5,385 nucleotides of DNA from an uncultured Kingella sp. (GTDB lineage: Bacteria > Pseudomonadota > Gammaproteobacteria > Burkholderiales > Neisseriaceae), in assembly GCA_916720425.1 (NCBI GenBank), contig CAKARD010000088.1, forward strand, positions 1 through 5,385. The letters run 5' to 3'. This document shows positions 1-5,385 of this stretch, in pieces. The position numbers were made by a program, and so were the translations under genes. The notes under the pieces are model-generated. The model saw only the letters and a list, made by a program, of their open reading frames with translations. It did no database searches and had not been told where the DNA came from. Position 1 is the first letter of the stretch; the number at the start of each line of letters is the position of its first letter.

Positions 1-14
1 GGGCTGTTTTAATT

Positions 15-677
15 TTATTCTATCCATTGAACGACCGTATCATAAGGCAGTCGTGATTTGGGTTTTATTTCACGGGCACGATAACCAAACGTTACCATAA
101 CAGATACACCCCATTCATCGGGATCAATAATATTATTTTTAGCTAAAATATGATTCACAGCAGCGTAATTAAAGCCTTCAATTGGGCAACTGTCAATGCC
201 TATCATGGCTGCACCAGTCATCATATTTGCCAGTGCAATATAAGTTTGTTTGCTTGACCAATCAAATAAACTGCGTTCGCTAGTTAGTATGTTTATATCA
301 TTTTCTTGAAATTGTTTATATTTTTCTATAACTGGGATGGCATCTTCACCGATAAAACCGCGTCGTGCAATCACATTACGAATAAATTCGCTATCATAAC
401 GTGCGGCTTTTTTGGCTAAAATAACAACTAAATGACTGGCATCGTCAATTTGTGATTGCATGCCCCAAGATACAGGTTTGAGTTGTTCACGCAATGATGG
501 GTTTTGTATCACAACAAAACGCCAAGGTTCGCTACCTATAGAGCTGGGTGACAATCGTCCCAGTTCTAAGATAAAATGAAAATCTTCAGCGCTAATTTTG
601 CGTGTACCATCATAATGGCGTGTTGCTACACGGTTGCTAAATGCTTTGAAAATATCTTCTCGATTTAAGGTAAACAT
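15..677 (-). CDS. NfsB-type NAD(P)H nitroreductase family protein (FMN-dependent)
   Basis: Predicted cytoplasmic flavoprotein of the nitroreductase superfamily, which uses NAD(P)H and FMN to reduce nitro compounds, quinones or other acceptors; the natural substrate cannot be told from sequence. The product is 220 residues, close to E. coli NfsB (217). Visible landmarks are the N-terminal FMN-phosphate arginine region NRVATRHYD (15-23), SPSSIGSEPWRF (43-54), the GIDSCPIEGF motif (160-169) that matches the family GxDxxPIEGF block, and FGYR (197-200) near the C-terminus. There is no signal peptide. I chose the ATG at 677 because it has AGGA nine bases upstream and begins right at the family N-terminus. 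The open frame runs back to 761, but that extension crosses the rplS terminator and is not family-like. It is transcribed in the same direction as the ribosomal operon but separated from it by that terminator, so it probably has its own promoter in 678-735; I see no clear -35/-10 pair there. The protein resembles Neisseria nitroreductases as I recall them. Confidence 0.93.
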   Translation of the reverse strand: MFTLNREDIFKAFSNRVATRHYDGTRKISAEDFHFILELGRLSPSSIGSEPWRFVVIQNPSLREQLKPVSWGMQSQIDDASHLVVILAKKAARYDSEFIRNVIARRGFIGEDAIPVIEKYKQFQENDINILTSERSLFDWSSKQTYIALANMMTGAAMIGIDSCPIEGFNYAAVNHILAKNNIIDPDEWGVSVMVTFGYRAREIKPKSRLPYDTVVQWIE

Positions 678-732
678 AGGGTGGTGTCCTAATATGGGTG
701 AATGAATAGTAATGATACACTTAAAATGGTAT

Positions 733-762
733 AAAAAATGCCTGTATCTATATACAGGCATT
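733..762 (-). terminator. Intrinsic terminator of the rpsP-rimM-trmD-rplS operon
   Basis: A perfect 11-bp inverted repeat (737-747 with 752-762, arms AATGCCTGTAT and ATACAGGCATT) encloses a 4-base loop. Read on the minus strand it is followed at once by a run of T (the A-run at 733-738), as expected of a Rho-independent terminator. It starts 7 bases beyond the rplS stop codon. The stem is symmetrical, but on the plus strand the bases after the 762 arm are CTATATTT, so the T-tract marks minus-strand use. Confidence 0.93.
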
Positions 763-768
763 CTATAT

Positions 769-1137
769 TTACGCTTGTTTGCGTGCAGGTAATTTTTCTT
801 TAATACGGGCTGCTTTACCTGTTAAGCCACGCAAGTAATAAAGTTTAGCACGACGTACATCACCACGACGTTTTACTTCAATTTTTTCAACATTGGGTGA
901 ATATAGTTGGAAAGTGCGTTCTACGCCCTCTCCACTAGAAATTTTACGTACGATAAAGTTGCTGTTTAAGCCACGGTTACGGCGTGCGATCACCACACCT
1001 TCGTAGGCTTGCAAACGACTACGGTTACCTTCTACCACACGTACGGATACAACTACGGTATCACCAGGGGCAAATTCAGGAATATTTTTGTTCAAACGAG
1101 TAATTTCTTCTTGTTCTAAAATGTTAATTAGGTTCAT
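769..1137 (-). CDS. rplS: 50S ribosomal protein L19
   Basis: Large-subunit ribosomal protein L19, which lies at the 30S-50S interface and contributes to intersubunit bridges. The 122-residue product is slightly longer than E. coli L19 (about 115). The SH3-like core starts with FAPGDTVVV (22-30) and continues through QAYEGVVIARRNRGLNS (43-59), IVRKISSGEGVERTF (62-76) and the basic tail KRRGDVRRAKLYYLRG (89-104), all strongly conserved in L19. The ATG at 1137 has an AAGGA Shine-Dalgarno five bases upstream. It is the last gene of the operon, 23 bases after the trmD stop, and is followed by a strong terminator. Having its own good ribosome-binding site fits a need for more L19 than TrmD or RimM from the same message. 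Confidence 0.99.
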   Translation of the reverse strand: MNLINILEQEEITRLNKNIPEFAPGDTVVVSVRVVEGNRSRLQAYEGVVIARRNRGLNSNFIVRKISSGEGVERTFQLYSPNVEKIEVKRRGDVRRAKLYYLRGLTGKAARIKEKLPARKQA

Positions 1138-1160
1138 ATTTTTCCTTAATATAATATGGA

Positions 1161-1895
1161 TTATCCGTTGCTTTTGGTTTGGATTTTACGCAAAAGGCGG
1201 ATTTCCTGTGGGAGTAAATTACGCTTCTCTAATAAATCTGGTCTGCGTATTAAAGTGCGACGCAGCGATTGTTCTAACCGCCATTCCGCTATCAATGCGT
1301 GATTGCCAGAAAGTAATACCTCCGGCACATTTACGCCTTGAAATTGAGCTGGACGCGTGTAATGTGGGCAGTCCAATAAACCATTAGCAAATGAGTCTTG
1401 TTCGGCAGAGGCTTTATCGCCTAAAACATTAGGAATAAGCCGTAACACAGCGTCCATTAACATCATAGCAGGTAGCTCTCCACCTGATACAACAAAATCA
1501 CCTATGGTAATTTCTTCATCTACATAAGATAGTACACGTTCATCTATACCTTCATAGCGACCACATAAAATTACAAGATGTTTATATTGTGATAATGCTT
1601 GCACTTTTTGATGTGTCAGTGGTGTGCCTTGTGGACTCATGTAAATAATATGGGCATCAGGTTGTACTTGTTTGGCAAAATTGATCGCCTTATATAGGGG
1701 ATCGGCCATCATGATCATACCAGGCCCACCACCAAATGGACGATCGTCTATATAACCGAGCTTGTTATCTGCAAATTGGCGCGGGTTAATAGCAGAAAAT
1801 TGCCAAATGCCTTGTTGATGTGCTCTACCTATAACACCATGATAGCAAATACTGTCAAACATTTCGGGAAATAGGGTGATGGCTTGAATCCACAT
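1161..1895 (-). CDS. trmD: tRNA (guanine-37-N1)-methyltransferase TrmD
   Basis: SPOUT-class methyltransferase that uses S-adenosylmethionine to make m1G at position 37 of tRNAs that read codons beginning with C and have G36, preventing +1 frameshifting. It acts as a cytoplasmic homodimer with a trefoil knot. The 244-residue product (E. coli 255) carries the N-terminal MWIQAITLFPEMF block, FGGGPGMIMMADPL (54-67), SPQGTPL (87-93), the knot segments LVILCGRYEGIDERV (107-121) and ITIGDFVVSGGELPAMMLMD (129-148), and LLDCPHYTRP (173-182). Arg152 and Asp167, 15 residues apart, align with the catalytic Arg154 and Asp169 of the H. influenzae/E. coli enzymes. The ATG at 1895 is chosen because it gives the family N-terminus. 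An upstream TTG at 1913 in frame lies inside rimM and would add six non-conserved residues. The start overlaps the rimM stop by one base (TGATG), pointing to translational coupling. Confidence 0.98.
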   Translation of the reverse strand: MWIQAITLFPEMFDSICYHGVIGRAHQQGIWQFSAINPRQFADNKLGYIDDRPFGGGPGMIMMADPLYKAINFAKQVQPDAHIIYMSPQGTPLTHQKVQALSQYKHLVILCGRYEGIDERVLSYVDEEITIGDFVVSGGELPAMMLMDAVLRLIPNVLGDKASAEQDSFANGLLDCPHYTRPAQFQGVNVPEVLLSGNHALIAEWRLEQSLRRTLIRRPDLLEKRNLLPQEIRLLRKIQTKSNG

Positions 1896-2404
1896 CAGTA
1901 ATCTATACCCCAATCCACACGGATAGTATGATTGTGAGCCTCTACTTGTTCAATAAATTGTGCTACAAATGGGATCATTTTTTCACCAAATTCACCGTTG
2001 ATAACTAAAACGTCATGCGCACCAGTTTCTAGTAGTTTGCTCACTTGTCCTAATAGAATGTTATCACGATTGTACACATTCATGCCTATTAAATCTGCCC
2101 AATAAAATTCATCTTCTTCAGGTTCGGCAAAATCTTGGCGATCTATATAAACAGTATAACCACGCAATAAGCAAGCGCTATCGCGATCATGAATATGGGC
2201 AAATTTAATGTGTAGTTCATCACCAGATAGCGTACTTTGCGCAATTTGTGCATCTAAATGATGATCACCTTTGACTAAATGCCATATGGGGTAAGCGAGT
2301 AGGCTATCGGCATATTCGGTATTAGGCTGAACTTTTACCCAGCCTTTGACACCAAACGCGCCTTTAATGTACCCCATTGCAATCCAGTTTTTTGTTTGAC
2401 TCAT
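1895..2404 (-). CDS. rimM: 16S rRNA processing / ribosome maturation factor RimM
   Basis: Assembly factor that binds S19 and helps fold the head of the 30S subunit late in maturation. The 169-residue product has the N-terminal RimM beta-barrel with IKGAFGVKGWVKVQP (13-27), matching the family GxxxGxxGxxKV pattern. A C-terminal PRC-barrel follows, introduced by EFYWADLIGMNVY (99-111), which carries the conserved aromatic pair, then LLETGAHDVLVI (124-135), MIPFV (143-147) and the terminal VDWGIDY (163-169), matching the usual VDWxxxF ending. It starts 3 bases after the rpsP stop with no clear Shine-Dalgarno, so it probably relies on ribosomes finishing rpsP. Its TGA stop shares one base with the trmD ATG. 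Confidence 0.97.
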   Translation of the reverse strand: MSQTKNWIAMGYIKGAFGVKGWVKVQPNTEYADSLLAYPIWHLVKGDHHLDAQIAQSTLSGDELHIKFAHIHDRDSACLLRGYTVYIDRQDFAEPEEDEFYWADLIGMNVYNRDNILLGQVSKLLETGAHDVLVINGEFGEKMIPFVAQFIEQVEAHNHTIRVDWGIDY

Positions 2405-2407
2405 TGA

Positions 2408-2656
2408 TTAAGCTGCAATTTTTTGCTCTTTAACCAATTTAGCAACGGCTTCACTCACTTGTGCGCCTTGACTTACCCAGTGGTTTAGACGATCAGCAAC
2501 AATACGTACACGTTCTTGTTTTTCATTGGCAATAGGGTTGTAAAAACCTAAGCGTTCAATAAAACGGCCATCACGACGATTACGGCTGTCTGTAGCTACA
2601 ATGTGATAAAAAGGGCGTTTTTTAGAGCCACCACGGGCTAAACGGATAACTACCAT
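2408..2656 (-). CDS. rpsP: 30S ribosomal protein S16
   Basis: Small-subunit protein S16, a primary-to-secondary 16S rRNA binder needed for 30S assembly. The product is 82 residues, the same length as E. coli S16. MVVIRLARGGSKKRPFYHIV (1-20) is the diagnostic N-terminal block, followed by ATDSRNRRDGRFIERLGFYN (21-40), which is near-invariant in the family. The ATG at 2656 has AAGGA nine bases upstream. The frame stays open back to 2827, but the extra 57 residues are AT-rich, unlike any S16, and cover the promoter region, so the longer reading is rejected. It is the first gene of the operon, with a sigma70-like promoter about 50-80 bases upstream. It diverges from the alanine racemase gene. Confidence 0.99.
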   Translation of the reverse strand: MVVIRLARGGSKKRPFYHIVATDSRNRRDGRFIERLGFYNPIANEKQERVRIVADRLNHWVSQGAQVSEAVAKLVKEQKIAA

Positions 2657-2705
2657 AGTTTTAATTCCTTTAAAAATGGAAAAAGGTAAATATACAAAAC
2701 CGTAT

Positions 2706-2735
2706 ATTTTAGTGTGATTTTGTCTGTTTAGGCAA
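2706..2735 (-). promoter_or_regulatory. Candidate sigma70 promoter for the rpsP operon
   Basis: On the minus strand TTGCCT (2735-2730) and TAAAAT (2711-2706) are separated by 18 bases. Transcription would start near 2699 and give a 5' leader of roughly 43 bases before the rpsP ATG. This is the best pair I see upstream of the operon; it is read by eye, without scoring. Confidence 0.55.
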
Positions 2736-2758
2736 GTATTTATTTTACTTTTTATTGG

Positions 2759-2787
2759 TTTATCAATTATGCTTTGAACTTTATAAT
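2759..2787 (+). promoter_or_regulatory. Candidate sigma70 promoter for alr
   Basis: A perfect TATAAT -10 hexamer lies at 2782-2787, with a weak -35 (TTTATC, 2759-2764) 17 bases upstream. The start would be near 2794, leaving a leader of about 55 bases. The -35 elements of this promoter and of the divergent rpsP promoter are only about 24 bases apart, so the two units may share control sequences. Confidence 0.5.
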
Positions 2788-2848
2788 AGTCGTGCTTGAG
2801 GGCAGATTTTAAGTTTGAGTGTTTCATCAGTTTTACAAAGGAATGATT

Positions 2849-3907
2849 ATGCGACCACTAATTTGTCAAATTCGCTTAAATTATTTGCGTGATAATTATC
2901 AAATGCTTAAAAATAAACATAGGCATAAATTATTGGCAGTAGTTAAAGCCAATGCTTATGGGCATGGTGCAGTAGAATGTGCGCAGGCATTGAGTGATAT
3001 TGCGGATGGGTTTGCAGTGGCTTATTTGCAAGAGGCAATCGAGTTGCGCGAACATGGCATAGTGCAACCTATTGTTTTGTTAGAAGGGGTGTTTGATGCT
3101 CAAGAATACGCTGATGTGGATAAATATGGCTTGTCGCCTGTGGTGCAACAGCAGGAACAATTAGAATGGTTGTTAGCGTATGATTGGAAAAATCCTGTTA
3201 ATGTGTGGTTAAAAATGGATAGTGGTATGCATCGGGCGGGTTTTTTCCCGCATTATTATGCCGCTGCTTATACCGCTTTGCGCCAATGTGACCATGTGGG
3301 CGAAATTGTTAAAATGACACATTTTGCGTGTGCTGATGAATCCAATAATGATATGACTCAGCTACAAATCGAAACGTTTGATTTGGCATGTGCGGATTTG
3401 GTGGGCGAAGAAAGTATTGCTAATTCTGCGGCTATGTTGGCCTATCCTGAAGCAAGACGGACTTGGGGACGTGCGGGTTTGGCTTTGTATGGTATTGATC
3501 CGTTTGGTATGTTTGCGGGTAATTTAAAACCAGTCATGCGTTTAACTAGCCGTGTGTTTGCAGAACGTGTTTTGCAACCACATGAGCCGATTGGTTATGG
3601 GGCAAGTTTTTATACTAAACGTTCTACGCGTGTGGGCTTAGTGGCATGTGGTTATGGTGATGGCTATCCGCGTCGTGCTTCAAGTGATACGCCTGTGGCA
3701 ATAGATGGTAAACGCAGTCGTGTATTGGGGCGTGTGTCTATGGATATGATGACGGTAGAATTAAACGATAGTCATGAAGGCATTGGCAGTGAAGTAGAGT
3801 TATTTGGCGATATCATTAATGTGAATGAAATCGCAACTGCTGCAGGGACGATTTCTTACGAGATTTTATGCAATATCAAGCGTGCTAAGCGTGAATATTT
3901 GTCATAA
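2849..3907 (+). CDS. alr: Alanine racemase (PLP-dependent, biosynthetic)
   Basis: Cytoplasmic fold-type III PLP enzyme that interconverts L- and D-alanine to supply D-Ala for peptidoglycan. The 352-residue product matches the family (about 355-360). The PLP site is VVKANAYGHG (31-40), with Lys33 as Schiff-base lysine. MDSGMHRAGF (123-132) carries the conserved arginine (129), NSAAML (192-197) follows, then WGRAGLALYG (206-215; many homologues have RPG here). Tyr250 in PIGYGASFY is the second catalytic base; it lies 19 residues before Tyr269 of CGYGDGYPRR, the same spacing as Tyr265/Tyr284 in the Geobacillus enzyme. SMDMMTV (297-303) and TISYEILCNI (334-343) complete the active-site set. Start choice: the ATG at 2849 has AAAGGA six bases upstream, whereas the in-frame ATG at 2843 abuts that site and one at 2819 precedes it. 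The sequence is strikingly like Neisseria Alr as I recall it. It appears monocistronic or loosely linked to trkA, 126 bases downstream; I see no hairpin terminator after it. Confidence 0.98.
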   Translation: MRPLICQIRLNYLRDNYQMLKNKHRHKLLAVVKANAYGHGAVECAQALSDIADGFAVAYLQEAIELREHGIVQPIVLLEGVFDAQEYADVDKYGLSPVVQQQEQLEWLLAYDWKNPVNVWLKMDSGMHRAGFFPHYYAAAYTALRQCDHVGEIVKMTHFACADESNNDMTQLQIETFDLACADLVGEESIANSAAMLAYPEARRTWGRAGLALYGIDPFGMFAGNLKPVMRLTSRVFAERVLQPHEPIGYGASFYTKRSTRVGLVACGYGDGYPRRASSDTPVAIDGKRSRVLGRVSMDMMTVELNDSHEGIGSEVELFGDIINVNEIATAAGTISYEILCNIKRAKREYLS

Positions 3908-4033
3908 TTATTTTTTGATGTGCGTTATGCTACTGTTGCTTTAACGGCATTGATTTTGGGTTGAGCAAGGTTGGGGCGTGGTGCGCGGCGCAACGCGCGT
4001 TCATCATAATAAAGAATAAAAATTAAATAAAAC
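3908..4033. other. alr-trkA intergenic region with GC-rich palindromic islet
   Basis: This 126-base gap is AT-rich at both ends, but 3961-4000 is 28/40 G+C, far above its surroundings. Inside are a perfect 10-bp palindrome AACGCGCGTT (3992-4001) and a possible hairpin pairing GCGCG (3983-3987) with CGCGC (3994-3998) around a 6-base loop. No T-run follows the hairpin, so it is not a standard terminator for alr. A -10-like CATAAT at 4005-4010 might serve trkA, but the region that should hold a -35 is GC-rich and does not match. On the minus strand 4008-3925 reads as 27 protein-like codons ending in TAA but has no supported start. I cannot assign a function. Confidence 0.45.
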
Positions 4034-5359
4034 ATGAAAATTTTGATTTTGGGTAGCGGACAAGTGGGTTCTGCAATTGCGCAAGAGTTGGCAATCATGC
4101 CAAACAATGATGTGACACTGGTGGATACTGATGAAAAGGCATTAAATAATGTGGGTAGCCGTTTGGATGTGCGTACACTGGTGGGCAATGGCTCTTCTCC
4201 CAAGGTGTTAGAAGAGGCGGGCGCGCGTGATATGGACTTGTTGCTAGCATTGACACGCAGTGATGAAACCAATTTGGTTGCATGTAAGCTGGCGGCAAAA
4301 TTGTTTCATATTCCACAACGAGTGGTACGCGTGCGTGCTAGTGATTATTTAGAATACGGTACACATCATCATGATGAATCCGAAGAAATATTATCCGAAA
4401 GTTTGACGACATTTGATGTTACGGATTCTATTCACCCTGAACATTTGGTGACAGAACACTTGGTGGGTTTATTACATTATGTGCGTGCATTACAGGTGTT
4501 ATCCTTTGCACATGATCGTGCCAAAATGGTGGTTGCGCAAGTGAATGAGGGGGATTGGATAGTTAATAAAAGTATTTTTCAGATTAGCGAGCAATTACCT
4601 GATAATATTGATTGTCAAATTTGTGCTATTTATCGTAATACACGCTTGATTGTGCCACAGCCAGAAACAGTGCTAGAAGAGGGAGATGAAATCACATTTT
4701 TGGTAGATAATAAATACATGGCCTCGGTGATGTATGTCTTGTTTCAATACAAAAAGTCTAATCATCGAGTGATGATTGCAGGTGGTGGCAGTGTGGGCTA
4801 TCGTTTAGCTAAAAAACTAGACGATAAATTTAATATTAAAATTATAGAACATAATATAAATCGTGCTGAATGGTTGATAGAACACTTAGACAATACGCTG
4901 GTGTTGCAAGGTTCTGCAACGGATGAAGATTTGCTAAAACGTGAGTATATTGATGAGATTGATGTGTTTTGCGCCCTTACCAATGATGATGAGAATAATA
5001 TTATGGCGGCATTATTGGCAAAAAGTTTGGGTGCAAAACGTGTGATTGCTATTATTAATCGTGCACGTTATGTAGATTTACTTACAGGTAACCAAATTGA
5101 TATTGTGGTGTCACCCCATCAAATTACAATTGGTAGCGTATTATCTCATGTTCGTCGTGGTGATATTGTAGAAATTTATCCTTTGCGACGTGGTACAGCA
5201 GAAGCAATTGAAGTGGTGGTACATGGTGATAAACACACATCTTCTTTGGTGGGGCGGCGTATAGATGAGATTAAATGGCCATCGGGTTGTCATATTGTGG
5301 CCATTGTGCGCCAAGATGAGGTGATTATGGGGCGACGTGATACAAATAAAATCAAATGA
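4034..5359 (+). CDS. trkA: Trk potassium uptake system regulatory subunit TrkA (C-terminus short)
   Basis: Peripheral, cytoplasmic-face NAD(H)-binding protein that gates the TrkH/TrkG potassium channel. It has two tandem RCK modules. The first Rossmann fold begins MKILILGSGQVG, with GSGQVG at 7-12 and the acidic strand end at Asp31, and continues with VGNGSSPKVLEEAG (50-63) and ALTRSDETN (72-80). The first RCK_C runs roughly 150-240. The second Rossmann fold has GGGSVG (250-255), Glu272, GSATDEDLL (293-301) and ALTNDDENNIMAALLAK (314-330), followed by SPHQITIGSVLSHVRRGD (360-377), LRRGTAEAIE (384-393) and a second RCK_C. Length is 441 residues against 458 in E. coli TrkA. After IVRQDEVIMG (423-432) only eight residues follow, so the last beta strands and helix of the second RCK_C are missing. 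A His/Asp/Glu-rich insert lies at 109-120. The ATG at 4034 gives the family N-terminus, but upstream is AT-rich with no clear Shine-Dalgarno. No trkH lies in the window; the sequence ends 26 bases after the stop. Confidence 0.95.
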   Translation: MKILILGSGQVGSAIAQELAIMPNNDVTLVDTDEKALNNVGSRLDVRTLVGNGSSPKVLEEAGARDMDLLLALTRSDETNLVACKLAAKLFHIPQRVVRVRASDYLEYGTHHHDESEEILSESLTTFDVTDSIHPEHLVTEHLVGLLHYVRALQVLSFAHDRAKMVVAQVNEGDWIVNKSIFQISEQLPDNIDCQICAIYRNTRLIVPQPETVLEEGDEITFLVDNKYMASVMYVLFQYKKSNHRVMIAGGGSVGYRLAKKLDDKFNIKIIEHNINRAEWLIEHLDNTLVLQGSATDEDLLKREYIDEIDVFCALTNDDENNIMAALLAKSLGAKRVIAIINRARYVDLLTGNQIDIVVSPHQITIGSVLSHVRRGDIVEIYPLRRGTAEAIEVVVHGDKHTSSLVGRRIDEIKWPSGCHIVAIVRQDEVIMGRRDTNKIK

Positions 5360-5385
5360 TCGTCATCTTGCAACACTTGATCATG

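Noticed and set aside
678..761. N-terminal extension of the nitroreductase by 28 residues
   Set aside because: It would begin inside the rplS terminator stem. The ATG at 677 has a proper AGGA site and matches the family N-terminus.
1088..1387. Plus-strand open frame of 99 codons antisense to rplS/trmD
   Set aside because: It lies opposite strongly conserved genes, with no ribosome site and no recognisable domain.
1896..1913. TTG start for TrmD upstream of the ATG at 1895
   Set aside because: It adds six residues not found in the family and lies within rimM; MWIxxIxLFPEMF is the canonical start.
2657..2827. 57-residue N-terminal extension of S16
   Set aside because: S16 is about 82 residues and begins MVVIRLARGG here. 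The extension covers the promoter region and has no family similarity.
3920..3964. Short hydrophobic peptide (GTG start, VRYATVALTALILG then TGA) resembling a lipoprotein signal
   Set aside because: It has no ribosome-binding site, ends after 14 codons, and the cysteine a lipobox would need is a stop codon. Probably chance.
4009..4272. Minus-strand open frame inside the start of trkA
   Set aside because: The trkA portion is the antisense of a well-conserved Rossmann fold. Only the intergenic tail (3925-4008) is kept, as a tentative finding.
4095..4316. Minus-strand open frame of 73 codons within trkA
   Set aside because: It is antisense to conserved trkA sequence, with no start signals and no recognisable domain.
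4798..4983. Minus-strand open frame of 61 codons within trkA
   Set aside because: It is antisense to the second Rossmann fold of TrkA; its Ser-rich composition is typical of a shadow frame.
5356..5384. Inverted repeat ATGATC ... GATCAT after trkA as a terminator
   Set aside because: It has only six pairs around a 17-base loop and no T-run in view.
1..5385. Canonical Neisseriaceae DNA uptake sequences, CRISPR arrays, tRNA genes, insertion sequences
   Set aside because: Both strands were scanned by eye for known uptake 12-mers (GCCGTCTGAA, AGGCTGCCTGAA, AAGCAGCCTGCA, AGGCTACCTGAA). None is present intact, and no repeat arrays, tRNA-like folds or transposase reading frames were seen.

Overview
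The window reads as an ordinary chromosomal segment of an AT-rich member of the Neisseriaceae or a close betaproteobacterial relative. The alanine racemase, nitroreductase and TrkA proteins resemble the Neisseria versions as I remember them. Low GC and the gene order support a low-GC relative rather than Neisseria itself. None of the classical Neisseria-type 12-base DNA uptake sequences I could recall is present intact. The genus is an inference from memory of protein families, not from a search.

Layout. The left half lies on the minus strand. It is the classic operon rpsP (S16) - rimM - trmD - rplS (L19), transcribed from a promoter near 2706-2735 and closed by a strong intrinsic terminator at 733-762. 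Beyond the terminator, on the same strand but as a separate unit, is an NfsB-type nitroreductase (15-677). The right half lies on the plus strand. Alanine racemase (2849-3907) diverges from rpsP across a 192-base intergenic region holding two back-to-back promoters. A 126-base gap with an odd GC-rich palindromic islet follows, then trkA (4034-5359), the NAD-binding regulatory subunit of a Trk potassium transporter.

How the genes work together. The four-gene operon serves translation: S16 is part of the 30S subunit, RimM helps mature the 30S head, TrmD makes m1G37 in tRNAs and L19 sits at the 50S side of the subunit interface. Spacing is tight (3 bases between rpsP and rimM, a one-base overlap between rimM and trmD, 23 bases before rplS), which suggests co-transcription and partial translational coupling. 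The racemase supplies D-alanine for peptidoglycan. TrkA gates potassium uptake. The nitroreductase is a flavin-dependent reductase without a clear link to its neighbours.

I found no convincing undescribed system. The points most worth a second look are the early C-terminal end of TrkA (about 28 residues short of the E. coli protein), the GC-rich palindromic islet between alr and trkA with a protein-like reading on the minus strand, and the terminator arms that resemble a DNA uptake sequence dialect.
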